DNA from: Plotosus lineatus
Lineage: Eukaryota; Chordata; Actinopteri; Siluriformes; Plotosidae
Reading direction: 5' to 3'
DNA: 64,000 bases
NCBI GenBank assembly: GCA_024760905.1
Contig: CM045729.1
Span: forward strand, 63,095,580-63,159,579
The translations under genes and the position numbers were made by a program. Each line of letters starts with the position of its first letter. Positions within the stretch are counted from its first letter, which is position 1. Positions 1-64,000 of the stretch are shown piece after piece. The notes below the pieces were generated by a model. It had not been told where the DNA came from. It worked only from the letters and a program-made list of their open reading frames with translations, and made no database searches.

Positions 1-797
1 CCCTACTCGCATACGCAGTCACTTGTTTAAAGTAGCCGATTATTAGCTTTAATTTTAAACTAAGAGAAACAACAAAAACGCTGTATATGCACATTTTTTA
101 TGGATCTGCCATAAATACTACATAAGATGGTGCACGTCTTGGATAAATATTGCTGTTACTGCGGCAGGCATAATCAGTCGATACCTGATCTCATCGCTTG
201 TCTTGAGTACGGCTGCACTTATAAGAGCAAGAGCGTTGTGTTTGCGCTCTTATTTCGGTTATTAATGTCGGAAGATGGCGAAGAAGTAGGACACGGCAGT
301 AGGTCGGTTCAAGGAATCGGTGTCTACCTCACAGAGTGAAAGAGACAGCTCGTACGCAGCAGCGAGTGAAATGTCTTCGTTGAAGTCACGCGCAGTAGCC
401 TAGCTAGCTCTCTGTATTCCTCACTAGCCAGCGAAGATATAAGGAAGTTTTTTTTTGCACGTTTGAGGGGAAAAATGCACATTTTTTTGTTGTACGGGTA
501 ACTGGGACGAAAACACAAAATACCGTGAGTGGTTAAACTGTTCGTTTACCAGATAAATGTGTGTTTGTGACTATTATTGTCTGTTATTAGCGACAAGCTA
601 ACCAGTCAGTGGAAGCTAGCAGAGTAGAAGCGCGAGCTGTGCTTGTACATGCAGTACTGTATTGGACTTGTGTAGTCACCAGTGTTATGAATCGTGATCT
701 TTTTTTCCACTTTTCTTAAAGAGAAACAGCACAAGTCAGTGAGTTATAGAGTTTAAAGTGAGAGCCGTGTGCTGGAGTGTTTGTCCCTGACGACGGA

Positions 798-815
798 ATG
801 ATGCAGGGGCTGTGA
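798..815 (+). promoter_or_regulatory. short upstream ORF in the uxs1 leader
   Basis: Two tandem ATGs at 798 and 801 open a frame that ends at TGA 813-815, giving at most five sense codons. It lies 47 nt before the uxs1 ATG, so it is in the mRNA if the 5' UTR reaches this far. The family is not known to me to be uORF-regulated; a regulatory role is inference. Confidence 0.45.
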
Positions 816-844
816 GGGAGCTCCACTTGCCGGCTCGAGTGCTC

Positions 845-859
845 ATGTGCTGGATGTAG
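845..859 (+). promoter_or_regulatory. second short upstream ORF, in frame with uxs1
   Basis: The frame is ATG TGC TGG ATG TAG. Its TAG ends three bases before the uxs1 ATG at 863, and it is in the same frame, so it defines the upstream limit of the coding frame. Termination this close to the main start could allow reinitiation or could lower translation. It matters only if transcription starts upstream of 845. Confidence 0.45.
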
Positions 860-862
860 ACG

Positions 863-56782
<55,920 letters not shown>

Positions 56783-57920
56783 AGAACAGGGTTTCTCTCA
56801 GGGATGCTGGGACAGGGCTCATGTGCCCTCTAGCAACCATTTACACTGACATTTCGACTCCATAAACTTGGTGATTTGGTATTCTTTCTTCTCTCAGACT
56901 TTGGAAAAGCAGCTCTCGAGTGAACTGCCTCTTATGTGCTTGCTTTTCAAATGTGTGCCTCAGAAAACCCCCCAGAAAAAACAGATGCTAAATACCACAT
57001 CTTGCACTTTGGATTTTTGTCAATTGCCGCCTATTTAAGAAAATGTTGGAAAAACTCCTCTTTGTGCATATGCCATGCAGTTTTGATTGATGTGTTTATT
57101 TTTTATTAATGTCTTTCATTGTTGAGATTTATTATGGAGCTCAGTGATATCCACTTTATTTATCTTGAATGTGCTACAGTCGGATATTTGGCGCTGTTCT
57201 GAAGAGACAATTATGGGGAAAACTGTTTCTGCTTTGTTTTGGGGTTTTTTAAATGTCATTTTGAGCCAAGTCTACTGTCACAATTGTCAGACTTTAAAGA
57301 GACCTCTTAAACCTTTTCTGATTTCAGTTGAAAAAGGCTATTTTAATAAACTATTTACACTGTTCGTTACACTACCTTTCTATCTGTTGTTACACTCGCC
57401 TTCTTTAATTTACATTTAGAAGTGAAAATGCAGTATGATTTATATAGCTATTTTCTTTCTTTTTTCTTGTACATAAAATCACTAAACAACTAATTCATTC
57501 ATTCCAATTGGCAGTAAAAACCAAATATAAAAGCGTATCGTGCAGGTATCTGAGTTGGACTGCATTTTGTTCAATTTTTTGGTATATTTGTCATTATTCA
57601 AATAGTGCTGTGCATAAAAAGAAAATGTTTATTTTAGAAATGAATACCACTTTTCAACTAATTGTTTTACATTTTAGCATGCTTTTGATTAGTAGGGATT
57701 GTTCTAGAGTTCAGTAAGTTAAGATAGACAATGTCGATGAATTACAGGTGACAAGTAATCAATAATGCTGTTGATTAGAATGCTCGAGGTTCTAATTGGT
57801 ATAGGACGTTATGCTTCATGTGCTACACAACTCCAGGCAAAACAAGGTGAAATCACCACACTTGGTGGATGTTATTCCAGCTTTTTTTATTTGGCAAATA
57901 AACAAAATTGGCCCCATGAA
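56783..57920 (+). promoter_or_regulatory. uxs1 3' UTR with two candidate poly(A) signals
   Basis: Non-repetitive AT-rich sequence follows the stop codon. AATAAA hexamers stand at 57345-57350 and 57897-57902, giving candidate 3' UTRs of about 0.6 and 1.1 kb. Open frames here (for example 57144-57419) show no recognisable protein. The true end needs transcript data. Confidence 0.6.
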
Positions 57921-58024
57921 ATGACTTTTGAATGAAAAACTTAGTTGTACATTATTATTTCTTTTTTCTGACTAGCAAGAAAGTTTATATATTTGTTGGC
58001 TCTTTAATATTGATTAGGATTTCG

Positions 58025-58136
58025 TTTATTGATTAATTTTATTGAACCTATGCAAGAAATACCATGATCTTGGATGCATATTTCACAAAACGAATGTTCA
58101 GATCTCCAAAAGGGTTGTATCTGTAATTTGTTTATT
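58025..58136 (-). promoter_or_regulatory. candidate ecrg4 poly(A) signals
   Basis: On the - strand, AATAAA hexamers lie at 58136-58131 and 58030-58025, 137 and 243 nt after the ecrg4 stop. They are the nearest candidates for its 3' end. They leave only about 0.1-0.2 kb to the distal uxs1 signal, so the two 3' ends may nearly touch. Confidence 0.4.
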
Positions 58137-58272
58137 TACTTTGTTAGTTTAAAAATGCTGTATAAACAGTCCCCAGAGTGATGATTCCGTAATTTTTGCC
58201 ATGAATTGCCTGACAAAGGTTGAGCATTCACTTTATAACACTAATGAGGTGATTTCTGAGGGGAAACAAAAG

Positions 58273-58422
58273 CTAATAATAATCGTAGTTGACGTTTGCG
58301 CCATGTCTATAGGCAGTGGCAGAGCGAGGACCCAAGGGAGCGTTCTCATCATAGTGATGCTGCCGTCCTTGATCTGTGGAGCGTGCGTAGTCCATCCAGT
58401 AAGCCAGGTCAGTCTCTAGTCT
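58273..58422 (-). CDS. ecrg4: augurin (Ecrg4), last coding exon
   Basis: Augurin is a small secreted precursor processed to peptides acting in the choroid plexus, pituitary and other endocrine tissue. On the - strand, acceptor CATTTCAG precedes 49 codons and a TAG (58275-58273). The peptide has the hallmark C-terminus of the family: LETDLAYWM, then HYDENAPLGPRS and YRHGANVNYDYY. Human augurin ends HYDEDSAIGPRS and FRHGASVNYDDY. The phase at the first codon (AGA) is inferred. Upstream exons, with signal peptide and furin sites, are not recognised here and should lie to the right. Orientation is convergent with uxs1, which I recall also for human UXS1 and ECRG4. Fish have two paralogues; which one this is cannot be told. 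Confidence 0.9.
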   Translation of the reverse strand, partial: RLETDLAYWMDYARSTDQGRQHHYDENAPLGPRSATAYRHGANVNYDYY

Positions 58423-59439
58423 CTGAAATGAAAATAAAATGTCACAGTCAAATGTCGTTTTTCAAGGTCATACAGCTGCTCTCTGACATTACATGATTAA
58501 AGACGGCTGAATGTATGACCCATGAATAACCTTTGCCTCTCTGACTGGGAGTGGAATGATGTAGGATGGGTTGGAATTGACAGTGAAACTGTTGTGGAAA
58601 TGAAAGAAGAATGTTAAAATCCTGTTGCTCAAGCCACGACATAATCTATGAACATGTATAGCACTCAATCAGGCGTGTCTCGTCGTGGATCTGTGAAATT
58701 CCGTGTATTGAGGGTCAAATTTGTTATCCACGTAAATCATCTAAATTCGGGAAAGAAAAACTGGGGGGGGGGTCTGTGTCGAGTGTCTAACCAGTGTTAA
58801 AATATTGCCTAATCAAATGACTTGCTTAACCCACGCACGAGTGTCTTGAGTCGGAATGGCTATATACACGGTAATATTGTGCGAATAGACATAGCCGTCT
58901 TGAGTTGCCAAAACAAATAATGCCAAAGAGAGTAAATACTATTGTTTGACAATTTTGTGTTGTGTAATTTGATTGGTCGAGACAGTTTTAAGGCTCTAGT
59001 GAGTTAAGGAGAACTCACAGTAGTATGTATACATAAAATCCGCCATTTGTCCGTGTGATGCTAGTTAGCGGAAAGATTTAACATGAAAGCATCTTGAATT
59101 TATATAATAATGACGACTTATTGATGGACCCAAAGAAAATGGGGCTAAGGAGGTGGATGCGGGCCTCGTATAAAAGGGAACTGGGAATAGTTGGCAAAAC
59201 CTATGAATATTTCACATGATGAATGTGAGTTAACCCCTAACCGCCCTAATTTTTCAGGAATTTTAAGTGCAAATATTCACCAAAATGCAATTTTAAGGGG
59301 TAAAATTGTGCAAAGGTTGTAAACCCTTAGGATGGAGGGGGATGAGACCCTCCTGCTTTGGGCACTGTGCGCCCTCGCTCATGGATGCTGTGCACCCACA
59401 CACTGATTTGCTTATTTTATAATTGATAAATGACATGCC
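58423..59439. other. presumed last intron of ecrg4
   Basis: Upstream, on the - strand, of the ecrg4 exon. No further ecrg4 exon was recognised here or in the repeat-dense sequence to 64000, so the intron probably extends past the window. Confidence 0.5.
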
Positions 59440-59660
59440 TGCTCAAAATGTGGTTGAAAACTCCCTTTGCATAAATTACTGCAACAGTACAACATGGCAT
59501 GGAGCCAATCAGGCTCTACTGAAGTGTTATGGAAGCTCAGGTTGCTCTGATATCGGCTTTCAGCTCTCTTCTGCATTGTTGGTCTGGTGTCTCGCTTCTT
59601 CCTCATCACAATCCCCTATAGATTCTTTCTAGAGTTTAGGTCAGGTGAGTTTGCTGGCCA

Positions 59661-61599
59661 GTATGTAGTATGTATGGCAAGCATCAGTTGTATCCAACTA
59701 CTGGTCCTTCTCAAAAAATTAGCATATTGTGATAAAGTTCATTATTTTCTGTAATGTACTGAAACATTAGACTTTCATACATTTTAGATTCATTACACAA
59801 AACTGAAGTAGTTCAAGCCTTTTATTGTTTTAATATTGATAATTTGGGCATAAAAGGAAAGAAAACCCCAAAATCCCCATCTCAAAAATTTACAATATTT
59901 CATCTGATCAATAAAAACTGTTTTTAATACAAAAAAAAGTCAACCTTCAAATAATTATGTTCAGTTATGCACTCGATACTTGGTCAGGAATCCTTTTGCA
60001 GAAATTACTGCTTCAATGCGGCGTGACATCAGCCTGTGGCACTGCTGAGGTGTTCTGGAAGTCCAGGATGCTTCGATAGCAGCCTTGAGCTCATCCACAG
60101 TGTTGGTTCTGGTGTCTCTCAACTTTCTCTTCACAATATCCCACAGATTCTCTCTGGGCTTCAGGTCAGGAGAGTTGGCAGGCCAATTGAGCACAGTAAT
60201 ACCATGATCAGTAAACCATTTACCAGTGGTTTTGGCACTGTGAGCAGGGGCCAGGTCGTGCTGAAATCTTCATCTCCATAAAGCTTTTCAGCAGATGGAA
60301 GCATGAAGTGCTCCAAAATCTCCTGATAGCTAGCTGCATTGACCCTGCCCTTGATAAAACACAGTGGACCAACACCAGCAGCTGACATGGCACCCCAGAC
60401 CATCAGTGACTGTGGGTACTTGACACTGGACTTCAGCCATTTTGGCATTTCCCTCTCCCCAGTCTTCCTCCAGACTCTGGCACCTTGATTTCCGAATGAC
60501 ATGCAAAATTTGCTTTCATCCGAAAAAAGTACTTTGGACCACTGAGCAACAGTCCAGTGCTGCATCTCTGTAGCCCACGTCAGGCGCTTCTGCCGCTGTT
60601 TCTGGTTCAAAAGTGGCTTGACCTGGGGAATGCATCTGTAGCCCATTTCCTGCACACGCCTGTGCACGGTGGCTCTGGATGTTTCTACTCCAGACTCAGT
60701 CCACTGCTTCCACTGGTCCCCCAAGGTCTGGAATCGGCCCTTCTTTCACTTTTTCCTTCCCACAGACGTCCCACTGAGGTACCTTGATACAGCACTCTGG
60801 GAACAGCTTATTCGCTCAGATTTCTTTCTGTGTCTTACCCTCTTGCTTGAGGGTGTCAATGATGGCCTTCTGGACAGCAGTCAGGTCGGCAGTCTTACCC
60901 ATGATTGCGGTTTTGAGTAATGAACCAGGCTGGGGTTTTTTAAAAGTCTCAGGAATCTTTTGCAGGTGTTTAGAGTTAATGCGCTGATCCAGATGATTAG
61001 GTTAATCGCTCGTTTAGAGTACCTTTTCATGATCTGCTAATTTTTTGAGATAGGAATTTTGGGTTTTCATGAGCTGTATGCCAAAATTATCAGTATTAAA
61101 GCAATAAAAGACCTGAAATTTCAGTTGGTTTGCAATAAATCTAAAATATATGAAAGTTCAATTTTTATCAGTACCTTACAGAAAATAATGAACTTTATCA
61201 CAATATGCTAATTTTTTGAGGACTAGTATACTATTTGAAGGTTAAACAACAGCAGGTAGGCAACCACACCACCGTCTTTTCAATCTTTCAGATACCCTTC
61301 TTTAGGCTGGTATGCCATCTGCCTCTATCGCTGCATAAAGCAGTCCAGCTACCAAGATCGATCTGGAAGTCCTTCATATCTCTTTTTAAGACATCTCTTC
61401 ACTTCAAGCAGGGTCGGCTAATTGGTCTCTTGCCATCTTTCCGGACACTTTGCAGAAGGCAACGAGGAAAGCGACTTTTGGGCATCCTGTGGACATGAAC
61501 CACCCATCTTAGTTGAGTGAGTTTCAGCAGGGTTGATCAAGGTTTAGAGTCGGTAACATGGAAGAGTTCTTCATTATTCATTTTGTCCTTCCAAGACAA
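59661..61599 (-). pseudogene. 5'-truncated LINE fragment, itself carrying a Tc1
   Basis: On the - strand, 61490-61250 reads KRDMKDFQIDLGSWTALCSD followed by RGRWH, the C-terminal region after RT in several fish LINEs (wording GKRxxxRPxLxxKDVLKRD). GAGTTTGCTGGCCA on both sides marks its insertion. Clade unassigned. Confidence 0.55.
59701..61226 (-). pseudogene. Tc1-like transposon, full-length copy 4
   Basis: 1526 bp between CTGGTCCTTCTC and GAGGACTAG, with TA on both sides (59699-59700, 61227-61228). The - strand transposase starts at 60902-60900; frame 60724-60161 holds GDQWKQWTESGVETSRATVH, VLFSDESKFCMSFGNQGAR, VMVWGAMSAAGVGPLCF and EHFMLPSAEKLYGDED, and 60194-59961 holds NWPANSPDLKPRENLWDIVK. 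A deletion near 60261 and other frameshifts break it; all three DD34E blocks are otherwise recognisable. Confidence 0.9.
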
Positions 61600-62477
61600 G
61601 AGTTTGCTGGCCAATTAATCAGATACCATAGTCCTTAAACCAGGACTTGGTACGTTTGCCATTGTGGGCAGGTACCAAGTCCTGCGGAAAAATGAAATCG
61701 GCATCTCTATAAAAATGGTCAGCAGAAGGTAGCATGAAGTGCTCTAAAACATCCTGGTAGACATCTGCACTGACCCTAGGCCTGGGGAGAAAAAAACCCC
61801 CACAGTAGAATAACACCAGCAGTGACTGGGGAAACTTTGCACTGCACTTCAAACAACTTAGATTTTATGACTGCTCTCCTCCTCCAGACTCTGGGAACTT
61901 GATTTCCAAAAGTAATGCAACATTAGTTTCATCTGAAAAAATAGCTGTGGACTACTGAGCAACAGTCTGGTTTTTTTTTTGGGTCCTGTTAAGAAGCCTC
62001 TGACATTGTCTCCGGTTCAAGACAGGCCTGGCGTAAGGAATGCCACACTTGAAGCCCATGTCCTGGATAGGTCTGTGTACGGTGGCTCTTGAAGCACTGA
62101 CTCCAGCAGCAGTTTAGTCCTTGTGAATCTCGCCAAGTCTTAAATGGATTTAGTTTCTCAATCCTCACAATGCTGCTCTTATTTCTGATGCTTTTTCTAC
62201 CACAGTTTTCTCTTCCATTCAATTTTATTAACATGGGTACAGTTCTTTGTAAACAGTCAGCGTCGTTGGCAATGATAGACCATTTAAAGACCCAGAAACC
62301 TTTACAGGTGTTTTGAGTTAATTTTCTGATCAGTGTATGATACCCGGAGTCTCCAGTGTTGAGCTTTTTCAAAATGTTCTAATTTTCTGAGGTACTGAAT
62401 TTCAGTTTCATTACCTGTAAATGATAATTATTAAAAAAAAAAAAAAAACACTTGAACTGTGTGTAATAAAACTATAT

Positions 62478-63205
62478 ACCGTGTTTGACGTAATAACCGC
62501 CCTGCTCCAATAAGCGCGCAAGTGTACTGGGAGTTCACTTTTCCTGCAAAAGTGAGTTTACACGGTATTTCAAGACCCCCTGCCACTGGGGAATGTCTAT
62601 AATGTTCATTAGTAACAACCCATTTGATTGCTCCGCTGTGCTTAAAAATCAGGAAAATATTTTGCTGTGTTCTCTTGGTAAATGTCCAACAAGATGAACC
62701 ATTAGAAACTGCTACATCAAAACTATGGGACACTCTGAATGAATGGAGCGATGAGCCAGATATGGACCTCTCAAAGTGATGATGAGGATTTTTTTCACCC
62801 GAGTCTCCTACTCACGAACTTCATCAATTTAAAGATGTTCCTGGCCATGTGCTTTTGTTTATGTCGGTGTTGATTGATCCAATGTGCCATGTGCTAAAAT
62901 TAATATTCGTGCTGATTGGCTTGATTTTAATTCCGGGAAAATATTTAAAGAAACCGCACCTGGAGGGAAAAGTAAGGTTTTTTTTTATTTTATGCTGTTC
63001 TGTTTTTTTTTTCAGCTTTCATGTAAGTAATTTGATTGATACCACACAATGAATAACACAAATACCAGTAAAACTTTTATTGTTCTGTTATTATTCAAGT
63101 TTTCCACCTCGATGGTAAGCACTTACTGTTCCACTCCGCTGGTAACGTTTTAATCGGTGCCTACCCAATCCAATTTTTAAATCACACTGGGTGCTTATCA
63201 CTTTG
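62478..63205 (+). repeat. dispersed repeat P, copy 2
   Basis: Counterpart, inverted, of 49515-50585 and without the SINE. Starts CCGCCCTGCTCCAATAAGCG, carries GATGAACCATTAGAAACTGC (coding-like DEPLETA) and ends ACTGGGTGCTTATCAC. The site of the SINE in copy 1 is intact here (CTCTTGGTAAATGTCC). Confidence 0.55.
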
Positions 63206-63606
63206 AATACAGTAATATACACATTTTTACTTTTTGAATGATGGAAATGAATCAAATTTTGGATGATATTCAAATATTTTTGAGAGGCAGTAGTACATCA
63301 GGAAGACAACAATCCCTCTCCTTGCGAAATGCTGCAAATGTAAACTGGGGAGAAATACGATTATTTGAACAGTCTGAAACGGTGGAAAGGATTTGAATTG
63401 AAGCCACTTCGACAGATATAGGATTTAATAGGACATAAGGAAGCACTTTAATCACAAATATTTCATCCAAAGATGGTCTTAAGGACCAGCTATAATCTGT
63501 TTGGAACACAGTGTCACAGTCACTGTGGAAAAATATATAAAGACAATCTTAAGCGTGACCACTCAAAGTTCAAAGGATGTCAAAAATAAATATGGAGAAT
63601 TGACTA

Positions 63607-63940
63607 CAGTGATTCCTCACTTTCCACAGTTAATGGGGACTGGACCCCCCCCCCTCCCCCCGATTTCCATGAAGTAGGATCGACCCCCCCGACTGATGTG
63701 TATGTAATATCAAATATATATCCAACTCTATAAATGCTTATAACAAACATTTAAAAAAATAATGCATAACCAGTACACACACACACACGCGCGCCTCACA
63801 TAAAAATGTGAGTAGTTCGGGGGGGAGGGGGGGTTTGCATAATTGGCCTTGTTTTGGGGCATTTTCCTTAACTTTTCCCCTATTTTTTGATGAGTATTTT
63901 TGAAAAACCCACGATGCACTGACGCAACAAGGGATCACTG
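63607..63940. mobile_element. Tigger-like MITE, family M3, copy 2
   Basis: 334 bp, CAGTGATTCCTCACTTTCC to AACAAGGGATCACTG, between TA dinucleotides (63605-63606, 63941-63942). Shares TTAATGGGGAC, GTAGGATCGACCCCC and GATGCACTGA with 41370-42200. Confidence 0.75.
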
Positions 63941-64000
63941 TAAATTGTTTCTAAATCAGTCGAGGTGGAACATTAGCATAGTGTTTAGTACATCCATCTC

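Larger units (their letters stand above)
1..862 (+). promoter_or_regulatory. uxs1 upstream region and 5' untranslated part of exon 1
   Basis: This stretch precedes the uxs1 start codon and should hold the promoter and the 5' UTR. No TATA box at a convincing distance, no CpG island and no recognisable upstream gene can be seen. The transcription start cannot be placed from sequence alone. Small open frames (for example 127-339) show no recognisable protein and are not called. The last 70 bases hold two very short upstream ORFs, annotated separately. Confidence 0.5.
59440..62460 (-). pseudogene. old Tc1-like element split by a LINE
   Basis: Two halves of one - strand transposase: 62372-61602 (VLEHFMLPSADHFYRDADFI, PAHNGKRTKSWFKDYGI) and 59640-59440 (the C-terminus after RKKRDTRPT). 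The break is bridged by a 14-bp repeat at 59647-59660 and 61600-61613. Decay is heavy, with the catalytic FQxD context altered to FPQD. Confidence 0.65.

Noticed and set aside
127..339. 70-codon open frame upstream of uxs1
   Set aside because: No recognisable domain, no splice or homology support; probably chance or leader sequence.
58201..58496. + strand frames past the uxs1 3' UTR
   Set aside because: They are shadows of the ecrg4 exon on the - strand, which has an acceptor and a recognisable augurin C-terminus.
59000..64000. Upstream exons of ecrg4
   Set aside because: I looked for the WDRxRPEVQQW block on the - strand and did not see it; the region is mostly transposons. This was a reading by eye, not a search.

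Overview
This is a vertebrate nuclear window, almost certainly from a ray-finned (teleost) fish. It is intron-rich, with GT-AG splice sites, AT-rich noncoding DNA, many (TA)n and (CA)n microsatellites, and fish-style Tc1, pogo/Tigger-like, hAT, RTE-type LINE and tRNA-SINE repeats. I cannot name the species.

One protein-coding gene fills most of it. This is uxs1, UDP-glucuronate decarboxylase 1 (UDP-xylose synthase), on the + strand, with 15 coding exons running from an ATG at 863 to a TAG ending at 56782. All 14 introns are GT...AG and every junction keeps frame. The assembled protein is 417 residues, close to the about 420 of the human enzyme. It has an N-terminal membrane anchor, the Rossmann motif TGGAGFVGS, and the catalytic YDEGK. 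The largest introns are intron 1 (6.3 kb), 4 (7.1 kb), 6 (7.7 kb), 9 (14.8 kb), 11 (4.8 kb) and 14 (4.5 kb), and they hold most of the repeats.

Downstream, on the - strand, 58422-58273 is the last coding exon of ecrg4 (augurin, a secreted peptide-hormone precursor). It lies tail-to-tail with uxs1, the arrangement I recall for human UXS1 and ECRG4. Its upstream exons lie beyond the window or were not recognised.

The remainder is a layered repeat landscape. Intron 1: a hAT-like element holding a second inverted-repeat element, itself split by a Tc1; a Tigger derivative; a 111-bp-arm palindrome; a decayed Tc1-like. Introns 3-4: LINE and RTE fragments, a MITE-like element, and an unclassified transposon with a protein remnant. 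Intron 6: a hAT holding a Tigger, then a MITE-like element holding a near-full-length RTE with a 19-bp target duplication. Intron 9: a full-length Tc1, a large rearranged RTE, a deleted Tc1 and several inverted-repeat elements. Introns 11-14: five copies of a tRNA-SINE whose body matches both ends of the local RTE, another SINE family, and an RTE. After ecrg4: a Tc1 inside a LINE fragment inside an older Tc1-like element.

I found no undescribed multi-gene system. The most unusual material is the SINE-RTE relationship, the two strong hairpins, the dated nested insertions, and the uxs1 upstream ORFs and serine substitution. Exon calls rest on family knowledge and splice logic; repeat family names are by motif recognition only.
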